Below, in pieces: positions 37,953-49,200 of a stretch of DNA of 64,000 nt (within the stretch, counting starts at the first letter, position 1; the number at the start of each line of letters is the position of its first letter). The stretch is from Caenorhabditis elegans. Its lineage: Eukaryota; Nematoda; Chromadorea; Rhabditida; Rhabditidae. The notes under the pieces are model-generated. The model searched no databases, had not been told where the DNA came from, and saw only the letters and a program-made list of their open reading frames with translations. The position numbers were made by a program, and so were the translations under genes. The stretch covers positions 8,122,001 through 8,186,000 of the forward strand of contig NC_003283.11 in assembly GCF_000002985.6 (NCBI RefSeq), given 5' to 3'.

Positions 37953-39525
37953 ATGTGGGAACCACGACAGAACGGAGGAAACGAACGAAACTTTTACGAG
38001 GAGATTATCCAGATTCATCTTCAGAAAGGACCAGTCGAACATGAATACTCTTTTGGATTTTTGAGTGAATTGCTAGAAGATGCTTTGGTATGTTGAATGT
38101 GATCTTACGAAATTCGTCCGAAGTTCAGAAATGTCAGAAAACGCTTGCCTTTTGCTGAGAACATATTTTTAATCTTTCGAATTTGTACAGCAAACACGCT
38201 AACTAAAGAAAGTAACATGCATGTAGAGTCAACCGTTGTCGAGCAATTCTAAACTTTATTTTAGTGAAAAATTGCTAGACTTACTCCAAATTCAAACTAT
38301 GCATGTTACTTGCATATGCTCTTGCTGTAAAAATACAAGTAACACTCATTTTAATTTTTAAGGTGCATACTGCCTATTCAAAAGTTATAGTTGATAACGA
38401 AAAATTTCGTACTCCATTTTTCAGGAAATCATGGACGGAACTTCCCGGGTTGAATACATTACTCCACCGGTGAATATTTGTGGTGACATTAGAAGTCGTT
38501 ACGGTGATGTTCTCGACATTTTCAAGGTATTCCATAGCCTTTTCAGTTAAATCTTCATCGATATTGCCATGAATCAAACATCTTTAAACCTTGTTATCAT
38601 TTCTGACGGACTGTAACTGATAGCATGACATCAGATACAAATGGCATAAAGATTAAAATGAAAATAGCAACATTCAGACTTGTGGCTGGCCATTCGAACA
38701 AAAATATGTATTTCTTGGAAACCTTATCGATGGCGGAAAGTTCAGTCTGGAAACTTTGGTTATTCTTCTTTGTTGCAAAATTTGCTATCCTCAGAATTTT
38801 GTGATTCTTCGCGGATTTTATGAACATGAGCTGGTCAAGTAATACTTATTTTGTTATACAAATATCTTGAAATGCAAATTTTACAGATCAGACAGAAGCT
38901 TCATTGGTGAATTGCGTGTAAGATTCCCGGATTCCAACAAGTGGCAAGCTCTGAATGCAATTATCAAAAGTCTTCTGAAACGTCTTCCAGTCATGACGGT
39001 CTTGAACAGAAAACTGTTGTGTGTCAATGGAATGGTGACGTCAAACATCAAGAATGAGAAGAATGTGGTCTCAGTGAAAAATGGAAACATGTTTGAAAAT
39101 CATAATACTCGCGTGGAAGTTCAATTTTTGGATATTGACATCCCATCCCCAGTTACACCAAACAAGATTGGTACGCTTTAATGAAAATCCTCTTTATAAT
39201 TTTTCCATTCAGACGAAGAATCGAAAATTATCAAGGAGCTACTGAAGTCGATGGATATGAGCATGATGATTAATTCAAATAATGTAGTCAGAGAAGGCTA
39301 TCGATTCACTCTCAAAAACCAGCTTATCACCATCACCAGTGGCACAAAACTGCAGAAAAATTACAATAATCGTGGTGTCGTTATGATGGTTAGAATGATA
39401 ATATCTTCTAATCAAAACTCTTTTTTTTACAGATGGATCGGCACAATAAAGTGAATTTCAAATCAATTCAAGGAATTGATGGAGAAGATCGAACTGATTT
39501 GGCCAGTGTTCCACTGAGATGTTAG
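37953..39525 (+). CDS. PP1-like serine/threonine phosphatase homologue lacking catalytic residues
   Basis: Six exons: 37953-38087, 38425-38526, 38678-38838, 38887-39170, 39213-39388 and 39433-39525, giving 316 codons plus TAG, the usual size of a PP1 catalytic subunit. The alignment runs the whole domain: NICGDIRSRYGDVLDIF for CGDxHGQ, KYVFLGNLIDGGKFSLETL for FLGDYVDRG, NFVILRGFYEHE for LLRGNHE, RLPVMTVLNRKLLCVNGM for LPIAALIDEKIFCCHGG, and NSNNVVREGYRF for RAHQVVEDGYEF. All PPP motifs are recognisable but nearly all metal and phosphate ligands are replaced, so it should not dephosphorylate. All introns and frames are intact, arguing for a working pseudoenzyme rather than a dead gene. It starts 368 bp after the sul-2 stop, same strand. 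Start ATG choice is moderately certain. Confidence 0.85.
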
Positions 39526-41559
39526 CTGAAATATCCGAGCGAAAATGATTCTAGAAAGCAATGCACAGCGTGAATATACAAATAAATCCACTTCCCTGTG
39601 TTTCTTGATTTGTTTTTATCATTTTGCACCAAAAACCAGAAACTTTGAAGAAAATTTAATCCAAACTCTGATCATTGGTGACAAGAAAACAGTAGAATTT
39701 TCTAGGCAGGAAGTAGTTTGCAGAATAATTTTCAATACACTACATCGGTGGTTTTCATAATGATGTGAGGGGGTCCATTCTTCGGCCCATTGATTTATTC
39801 AAAATACATGTTTAGGATCAATTTTTAAAGATGACCACGTGTTTTTATAATTGTTGGTCGGTCAGGAAATGTGTCCTTTAGTGCAGACATTTACTGATAA
39901 CATTTCGCAACAAAAGAATTAGTGCATATTAACTGATAATTTATTTACAAGTGAAGTCAAACCAACAAACATACTTTCATTCATTTGACACTAAAAATGT
40001 ATTCCGAACTAGCTTTTTGCTATGGAAAAGGTAAGTGTGCTTTGTTATATAGTTTTTTTTTAATTTTGAATCGCATTAGTCGCGGAGTATCTGAGCCTTA
40101 AATAGTTGTGTTTCTAGAACATCCGTTTCGCAAATTTTTCTGTTTATGGGAATAAGTAAACTTAAATGCGATGAAATAGCCTATGCCTGAAAGAAAAAAT
40201 GTTCAAAGTTTCAATCTGTTTCAAATAAATTTCAGGCCAACACAAATTAAATATAAACATTTTTACATTATAAACCAAAAAAGTGTTTAATCGTTATACA
40301 CCAATATATTGAGCTCCACGTGTTTAATATTATTATCAAAGATCACACATTTTTTCTATAAAAATCCTCTTTTCGTTGCCACAGCAACCGTTCTCCTAAC
40401 ATTTCACCTGATATTAATTTCTTTTTTTCTACTTTTTCTGTGTTAGAAACTTTGTAAACATTCTCTGGGCTCGTTGAGTTCAGGCACGTTTTGAAAGTTC
40501 AAAAACCTCAGTAAATAAAGTTGAACAATTGTCGTTTGTCTGTCTCGGTAGATAAATTCTTTCTCAAGTTACTTGCCAGATACAATCCGTGGCTCCATTT
40601 TCCGTTGTTGCACTTATTTTTTCTTTAAATTGAACTTAATCAGTAATAAAATTCAAAAGGAAATGCTCAAATATTAAATTGTTGTAAAGTATATGTCTTA
40701 AAAATAAACTGATTTTTTTTGTTGTAAAAATGTATTGTAAAAGCTTCAAAAATTTATCATAAACATTTGAAACTGCCAACTATTGTTTTAAAAAAGTTTT
40801 TGATATTACACCCCTCAAATATTGAAATTCCTATGATACTGATACTTTTTGATCTTATTCAGACAAAATCTACACAATGTACATTTAAGGTTTCATGTTT
40901 TTGCTGTATAAATGCCACAATAAACCACGACTAAAACTTGGAAACTTTAAATGTACTTGTCAAAAACATCACACCTTTCTTATCAATGTCAACTTTTATT
41001 TGTCTTTGTTTCAAGTTTTGAAACATTCTCTTTGATTTTTTTATTCAACTGAAATCATAATTTTTATTGTTTTTGTTTGAATTCAGAAAAAATCATGTGA
41101 AAATTTAAAATTTTGCAAAAAAAAAACATTGTTTTCAGTAAAGTTCATGACACCTAAACATTCACACATATTTTCAGTAAGCTGATATAATCTGTCTGGA
41201 AAACTGCCACAATAGTTGTTTTGGAGTGTTCACTTCTAGTTTTTTTTTCTTTTTCTGTTTTCTTTTCTATTAGTCTTTCTATTTTTGAGACAAAAGTAAA
41301 TATATTTGATTTGTTTAACAAGGAAATTGTTCTGATGTTAAACTTTCCTAATGTCAATTGATCAAAAGTCAGAATTGTAGACACGGGTGTTTGTAATTAA
41401 ACTAATTGGATTTCGTTTTTCAGTGATAAGAGTATCAAATTAATTGATAAAGTTATTTTTCTCACACCCACTTGCTTGTCGTTAGATATAATTTGATCAA
41501 AATGTTGCCAACAATAACTGATTCTTCGTTTATTTTAAAATCTTGCAGCAATCGAAGAA
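39526..41559. other. Intergenic, nothing recognised
   Basis: AT-rich sequence between the phosphatase-like gene and the CHK-like gene. A 70-codon frame at 39545-39760 just after the phosphatase stop has no support. No RNA gene or repeat family was seen. Confidence 0.4.
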
Positions 41560-43278
41560 ATGGTTGCCGAATTTAAAGTGGTGGAAGATGTTGGAACTGG
41601 AAAAGGAATGTTATCATGTGTTCAGCTGGTATTCGAGGAACAATACGGAGGAAATGTCATTCTAAAGGTGAATTTTGTTGTCTTAAAAGCTTAAAGTTCT
41701 TGTTGAATCACAAAATGATTTAATTTTATTTAAGTTATGAGCTTTGAAAAATAATTCAGATTCTACCGTCTCAAAATTAACATAGACAATTTTATTTTGC
41801 AAATTTCTTCATAGAAAATTAAAAAGGAAACATCATAAAGTGAAAAGAATCCGAAAATTTTTTTTTGAAAATGTTTCCAAGAAGGCAAATTATAGGAAAA
41901 ATTTTGCACCGCTTCTTGATGTAGTCCAATTTTATAAAGCAATCGTATTTACTTTGTTATTTTTTAAATTCAGATTCCCGGAGCAGAAGCAGCACGATCC
42001 AGACTCTTCATTGGAGACGATACATTTTGTAAACTTCACAACACGGAAGTAGATGCCTACACCTTTTTGCAAAAGTTCTCTGACAAAAACATTTCCTATC
42101 CAAAAATCTACGAACTTGAGAAAATGGATATAAGTGTTGACCCAATAAAACAAGGACATATAATAATGGAATATATGAGTGGAATAACACACCTTTATTG
42201 TTATAACAATTTGAAACCAGATGAACTTATCGAACCGGTCAAGAACCTTGCAAGGTTTCATTCAATTGGCGCCGAACTTGATGAAGAAGAGGGAAGCAAT
42301 GTTCCAAGAGACTTTTTGAGTAGCTGGTTTACAACTTTATTCACGCAACAGGTGAGCTATGAAATTTACGAAAATTATTAGAAAATAGTTTCTGAAGATA
42401 TGAAAAACTAACTTCTCCAATTGTATCTTCCAGAATAAGAACACATTTATTGGAAACTGGAAAGGAGATTTATCAGATTGGCTACCATCAAAAGTGGCGC
42501 GGGATACAATCAAAGAATTAGATGGTCTGCTGACACCAGAAATTTTCTTGAAATTGAACAACGATTGCCAACTTACGGGTGAGATTTGCAAACACTGTTC
42601 AAAAATCAGAATTTATTACAGGTGTCCAAGAAGTCCTTTGCCATGGGGACTACTCCTTTCACAACCTTTTATATGAAAAACATTGCGATGGCTCATATAA
42701 ATTCCGAGCTATTGTTGACTTTCAGGTAGTTTCAAATAACTTCAAATTCATTTTCAACACTTTATTAAAACAAATGTTACAGAGTGTAAATTGGGGAAAT
42801 GCAGCACAGGATTTGTCACGATTGTTTGTCACTGCAATGAGCGGCAAAGTAATTGCAGAATTTTACAAGAGAAATTGGCAAAAAATTATGAATTCAGGAC
42901 CGTCGAGATTCTGAGGATCGCTTGTTAAAGATTTACTACGATGAATTGATCAAAGTTTCAAAGGGAAATGTGGCACCGTTTACATGGGAACAGGTAGATC
43001 AATATACAATGAGAAAATTGAAACAATTAAAAAATTCCAGTTGAAACAAAGTTATACAAGATTTTTTCAACTACACGCAGCGATCGTGTGTACTGTGACA
43101 CCCGGACTGTTTCTTGTGACACTTTCGGGAAAACACGAGGGAAAGGAAAAAGTGGAGGTTAGATTTAGAATTTTGCAAATCGAATAACATAAAGCACATG
43201 TTTCAGTTTCGAAACATTATGATCGAAAAATATGTTGGCCTCTTGGAAGATATTCAAAGAAATTTACAAGCTGTTTAA
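41560..43278 (+). CDS. CHK kinase-like (DUF1679, ecdysteroid-kinase-like superfamily) protein
   Basis: Eight exons: 41560-41667, 41974-42351, 42434-42578, 42622-42725, 42783-42848, 42898-42993, 43041-43157 and 43207-43278, giving 361 codons plus TAA. The order of motifs is that of the nematode-expanded DUF1679/CHK aminoglycoside-phosphotransferase-like fold: an N-lobe with GNVILKIPG, the hinge-like HIIMEYMSG, a Brenner-type HGDYSFHNLLY (catalytic D220 and N225) and the metal-binding IVDFQ (D243). The following SVNWGNAAQDLSRLF and the hydrophobic C-terminal helices also fit the family. Such proteins phosphorylate small hydroxylated molecules (ecdysteroid kinases are the characterised relatives); the substrate here is unknown. 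Its stop overlaps the stop of the convergent GTPase gene, so the 3' UTRs must run through each other's exons. Confidence 0.88.
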
Positions 43279-46220
43279 GCAAGCATTCGGTGAAAAACTT
43301 GTTCCGCTGATTTTGCCATTCCTTTTCCCCGGTTCAACATTCGTTCCACCCAAGATGGACGTCTTCTTTCCGATGGTTCCTAAAATTATAAACAAATTAT
43401 ACATGTTGCTCATTGAAATGTTATATATCTGTGATAAAATTTACCTGTAATTCTTTCAAAATTGTAGTCCAAGTCTCTTCAGTATTCATTCCAAGAAGAG
43501 CCGATACTTCCAGAAAGTCACATTTGAAAGTTCGCGCCACAGATTTTCCTTCATTTGTGGAAATCACTTGGTTTCGTTTCAAATCACATTTATTTCCAAT
43601 AAGAAACAGTTGAAGAGGGACCGGATTATTCAAATTTGCCAAAGTGATTCTGAAAAATGATACCTACTAGAATTGTTTATGTCGATAAAGCTTGAAGGCA
43701 TATGGAAATCTGTAAATGCAAAAACGATTCGTCAAATTAAAAATGCTCCGGTTTGGTTTGAATTTTATTGTTGAAATATTCTTTCAAAAATAAACCAACC
43801 TCTCCAAAATCTGTGTGGCATAAATGAAAGATTGTCGATTGTCCATATTGTACATGACAATGTAGAGTGTCTTTGACTGCCTGAACGGTGAATTTTCCAG
43901 TGTCGATTCGAGCAAAATCTCCAGTGTAACTTCTCTTCCATTCAGCAGGAAAGTTGTCATTTTAGTGTAATCATTTCCATTCTCGTCGGCTGAAAATGGC
44001 ATAGAGTTCAAATAACATCAGTTCACCATCATTACATTTTCCCATTTCAAATGATTTTCTATTCTGACCGAGAGCCTATCAATTTTTTATCTAGCACCCC
44101 ACGCAACAAATATCCACTGCAACAAAAAGTGACGAATGAGACCAACTTACGATCAACTCTTTCCGGTGCCATGCTAGTTGCGAAATGATGGATTCGATTG
44201 GCCAAGCTCTTTTTTCCGCAATTTCTTGCACCATAGATCCGTAGAACAACGTGCTTCATGAGACAATTTTGTGAATCAAAGAGGAATATATCTGGGCAAG
44301 TGGCACGGCGATTATCTGTAAATAAAATTTAAAATGTTTAAACATTTTTGAAATTCTGAGTTTTCCATTTTCAATTCTAACATGGGAATATTTCTCATTT
44401 CTAGAAATTCAAAATGGTCTTTCAGATTTAGTAATGTCTGGATGTTTGGAATCGAATGTTCGATTCATTTTTGAATGGTAAAAAATGTTTGAAAGTATTT
44501 TTTCAGTTGATTTTTGAAATTTTGAAAGCAAAAAAGTACAAAAAACATTTCAAACTGCTTACCTCCTCTTCTGAAACCAGTTCCGTTGACACTCAAAAAG
44601 TCTTTCTCACTTGGTTTCTTCTGAAATCCTTTATCAAAAATATGCCCGTCGCGTAGGTCGAAACTACGTAGACGAGTGCTTCTTATTGGAAACTCTGGCT
44701 CTTCGTCGTTTATTTGCTCATCGTTCTGGAAAAAAGGTGTCACTTGCATTAAACTGCACTTCAAGAACAAACGCCTACCACAAAAAGCTCCTCTTGCTCA
44801 CTAGTTGATGAGAATGCTGGAGTTGGGGGAGTTGGTGGAAGGCTACGACGATGTCCATTTGGAAGAGGTGTCGATGGAAGCGATCTGAATATATTTTTTG
44901 AAATTTTATAAAATTAATCTTCAACAAAAAAAATGAAATATGTAGGTGGCTCAATTTGAACTAGAAAATAATAAAAAATACTATTACGGTTTCAAAAATT
45001 TAATAGAATCGTTACAAAAACGGACTTTGGATTATCGAGATCCCAATAATTTTTGTGATTCAGATTTTGCTTTTTCTCATAAACTTTCCTTCAGAGAAAT
45101 ACAATGCTTGCTCCAGAAACCGTGAGAGAAATAGGTTTCTTTGTTTGGTTGTACACATTCTCGCTTTCAAAAACATGTAAATATTTAATGAATTTGGTCC
45201 GTCGACCATATTTTTCAGGGCAAAAATTGTGATCCTCTGGGATACTTGCTCATTGGCATCGTTTATCCAGAAAACAAAAACAGACACAACCCCGTGTTCT
45301 ATTATTTTCCCACCTTCTATTTTTGGATAACCTAAATTTGGAATATTATTCGAAAGTGATCAAATGCTCGGCGAACTCTAAAAATAAGAGACAATTTGGT
45401 TAATGTTGATGACGTTGAATGTCAAATTGATTATGTGGTGAAAAATAATGTAAATCATTTTATTTTCTATAAAAATAAATATGAATCACGAGATTGAGAT
45501 TGTCTAGGTTAAGCGTATTCAATATTTGGGAAGGAAGTGATGAGAGTTTGTATTCCGTTTACGTAAATTTTCAGTTTTTGTTTGGATATTGATAACACGA
45601 AGGGTAAGTGACTTGAGAAAAACTACAAAATGATAATTCAAAATTAAATTCTCGTTAATGAAAGCAGGAAAATAGTGTAGTGTTTTCTTTCAGTGCCAGA
45701 CCAATTAAAAATATTTGCTGCAGATCGCGGGTAGCAATATATTTCATTAAGTCTCTGGTGTCTTTTTTGCAATATTATATTTTTGCTATTGCTCTGCGGT
45801 GATAAACTTTCTAAAATATTATGAAAAACATCATAAAAATTCTGAAGTTAATTTATGATCTTCCAGCGTCTGAAGAATTCAAATTTAAGCACAGTAAAGA
45901 TTTCAAAAACGGAACACAGTTCCAGTTTATTTTTTAGAATTAAAGCATAAAATCTATCTGCGTACTGTCAACAATTGATGCCTTACCTTACAAGAGTGTT
46001 ACCAGTTTAAAATGATTTATCCGGAAACTCTGAAAACTAACCTCCTTGGACATGGGCTCGGCGAGAAGTTGGGAGACAAAAGCATTGTGCTGTTCGCGTT
46101 TACTGAATTCGAATTACTCGATGAGACAGACGATGTGCGTGGTTGATGGTGATGATAAGTGGTGAAGTATGGGTGAGAGACGACGAGTGATGCCGGCAAT
46201 GAGACGCGTCGCGAGTCCAT
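43275..46220 (-). CDS. Ras-like GTPase of RGK (Rad/Gem/Kir) type with N-terminal extension
   Basis: Seven exons from the ATG at 46220: 46042-46220, 44779-44884, 44563-44725, 44151-44315, 43800-43989, 43445-43649 and 43275-43379, giving 370 codons plus TAA. The first 150 or so residues are Ser/Pro/Thr-rich (RRVSLP near the start, RRSLPPTPPTP) and could hold 14-3-3 or kinase sites. The G domain has G1 GARNCGKKS (residues 178-186) and G4 NKCD (287-290), and a SAK-like VSALL. The G3 DxxG is not present; its position reads TLEILLEST, as RGK proteins also lack DxxG. The C-terminus is basic and amphipathic (RRRPSWVERMLNRGKGMAKS) without a CAAX box. RGK proteins regulate voltage-gated calcium channels and the cytoskeleton in animals. 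Assignment to RGK rather than another divergent Ras group is inference. Intron 1 is 1.16 kb. Confidence 0.75.
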
Positions 46221-49200
46221 TTTTCAGCAGGTACCTCCCACTGGAAATTTGTAGATGAGAATGTGGTGGCTGAAAAGTAGCAGAGAATGCGGAAGAAAAG
46301 TCGTATCGTATACAAAAAAAAATTCGGATGAATAATATGGATTCATACTATGCAAGAAGGAGAAAAGAAGATAGGAGTAAGAGGGGATGAGTTGCAATTA
46401 AAGAAGAGCTCAACCCTCCGGATGAGCCAAAGGGATATGTACTATGTGCCAGTAAGGAGAGTGAGATTATATAGATTTTGAAATTGTTCACATGTATATA
46501 AGAATGAACGTTTCGTAAGAAATAGTGCAAGACTGAGACAGGGAGCTAATACCACATACTGAAGGTGTTCAATGCCCAGCTAATCTGTTTATGTGTCATG
46601 AGTCAATTAGAGGAAGCATTGAGGGAGCAAAAATAGAAATAATTGAGACGTAGCAAGACCAAGAAACAAAATGTAATTGGGAAATATTGTTCTGCAGAGT
46701 TACTGGTTGCAACTACGGCAGCACATATCAGCTATGTTTGATTACAATGCACAGGGACATCCTGAATGTTTTTTTTTTGCTAAAGTTTTGAAATTTCCAA
46801 ACAGCGTTTCCTCCCATCAGGCTTTTGGAGTTGTTATTTGAAAAGGATACCAAAAGGATTTAAATGCAATAGTCAGAAAGTTACTAAATTTTTAAAGGAA
46901 ACTGTCGGAGTCTCTCTCGTTTGAAAAAACATCTGAAAGCACTAACAATCTGGAATTTATAATAAATTTCCTCTCATCCTACCTATCCAAAGCATGAACT
47001 CATGTGATACAATTGAATACAAGTTCATGAAGGTCATCTCAGTTCTGGGAAATTCCCTCAATTATTTTTTTAATAATTATGTCTAGCAAAACCTTCAAAA
47101 GATGCAACACCAATTAAACTCCCAACGCAACTTGGCCTACACTTGGACCTTCTACGTAAGCATTTCATGACTCATAAACACCCAGTTTCAATTATGGAGA
47201 GAGAAAGAAAAAAGAAGAAAACGTGCACACGATGCTATTTTTGTTCTTGAACTTTCTTCCAGTTATTTTTATCCGTAATATTTACGAAACCTTCTGCGAA
47301 TGCCTTGCACACATATTTAAAGAGAAATCCGACCAATGCGTCATCAATATCTAAATAGTTCCAAGTAGCAAAGAATGAGTTTAGTCCAGTTTCGTAAGAC
47401 CGAATTCATGAAAGATGCATCCACTTCCATCCTCTAAACTCTTTGGGAAATATTTCCGAAAACTTGAACATTTGAATGCAAAAGATTAGAATTCAAGAAA
47501 GAAAATATATAAAAACAGGAAATTCGTAAATTCGTATCTACGTAGTAGTTGTCTATCAGGAAATGAAAAAGGGAACATGGGGACTAATTTGGTTTAATGA
47601 AGCTGAACCAAACAAAAGTTTTGGAAAAAGAAAGAAAGAAAAGATTAAGGGAAACGTTTAGTTTAGAATTCCGGCTGAATCACACTGCGCGATACTATTC
47701 CACATTCGTTAGTCACGAAGGGATAAACATCGAAAAACAGAAAAAGAAGAATTGGAAACGTTTTTTGTTAATTTTCAAGTAACCAGGGAATAAAAAAAAA
47801 ATAAAAAAAAGTGAAACCCCCCATCTGGATGACAAAAAGAGATGCCATAATTCCAGAGACCGGAAAAAAATAAATAAGCAGGTGGCCGATGTGTACTTAC
47901 TGGGAACGTCACGAAGAGAGAAAATGAAAACAAGATGAGAAAAAGAGGAGGGAGGACGTACACACAAAGAAGCCTGGTGGGAAATAGAAAAAGTTAGAGA
48001 TAATGTGGAAGAACATTCTGGAATATTAAATAATTGGATAATCATGGAAAGACAACATTTTAGACTCTTTACTTTGAAATCCCGTAATAGGAACCTTACG
48101 TAATATTCCAAGCCTCGACAAAACTCCAAAAGCAAATGAAAGAAGAGTTCTCGTTAAAGGTGTCGCTTTCTAATTTTCTGAATATTATTGCTCATTGTCT
48201 GTTTTGATAACTGTTTTTCAAGACATCATAATCATACTTATATACTACTAGGATTTTTCAGAGGCTCGATGTAAAACGTTAAGTTCGAATGATACAATTT
48301 TGTACTTTTTACCAAGTTAATTTTACATAGCCTTGAATAGTCGTCTCTGATTTTATCCGGGTGAAATGAACCAAAAAGCAAGTATGTCGTCATAACTTAA
48401 TTACCTAATTGTGTCTCACAAATTTGCAAGATAAATTGAAAAATTACCAGAACAGCTGAATTCAATTTAATTATGCCTCTATTTTAAATAATTTCCAACC
48501 ACCTGTCTGTGAATACTTAGTGCCGCATGATGTCTGTAACTTACTGAAAATGTAAATAACATTAAGAGCATACGTCATCTCCTCCTGTTTTCCCTTCTCT
48601 AAAAGTCATAAACTAAAGACAATAGCCGCGGGAGTCTAAAAATATTCTCATGTGTTTATTATTAGCATCCAGAATATTTCTGGATTTTTTTTTCGTTCAA
48701 TGTTTTTGCTGCACATGGAATCATTTCGCTACTTCAGATGTGCGTGTGTGTGGTTGTAGACGTAATGTGATACTGGAAGACAACAAGAAGAAAAGCAACA
48801 GAATGATGACAAGAGTACACGAGTAACCGAAATTCATGGGAAGGCAAAAGCCACGGGAAATGAGGCATACTGAAATGGAATAAATTTTTTGGACTCATTG
48901 AAAAACGGATCTAATAAAAAAGTTGGCGATATTAATTGAGAGTGGTTGAATTGCTTTTGAGAATAGTAGTAGTGAAAATTCAGGAAAACCCCCAACAAAT
49001 TTTTAAAAAACCAATAGCAAAAGATATATTAAATAAGATAAAAATGATATACTTCGTTTAGAATATTCTTAAAAATCAGCCACAATTCACTTGTATTCAG
49101 TTGGAGGCTATTAGTAGGTTTTTATATTATTTACTTCCATATAAGTGGTGAAATTATTTCACTAAACTCGTACAACACTAAAATAAATATCTACTGTTTG

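Noticed and set aside
45060..45287. 75-codon minus-strand ORF inside intron 1 of the GTPase gene
   Set aside because: No splice sites join it in frame to the flanking exons, which already join each other cleanly.
47713..48135. 140-codon minus-strand ORF
   Set aside because: Purine/pyrimidine-biased DNA gives a Phe/Ser-rich sequence; no motif and no exon partners.
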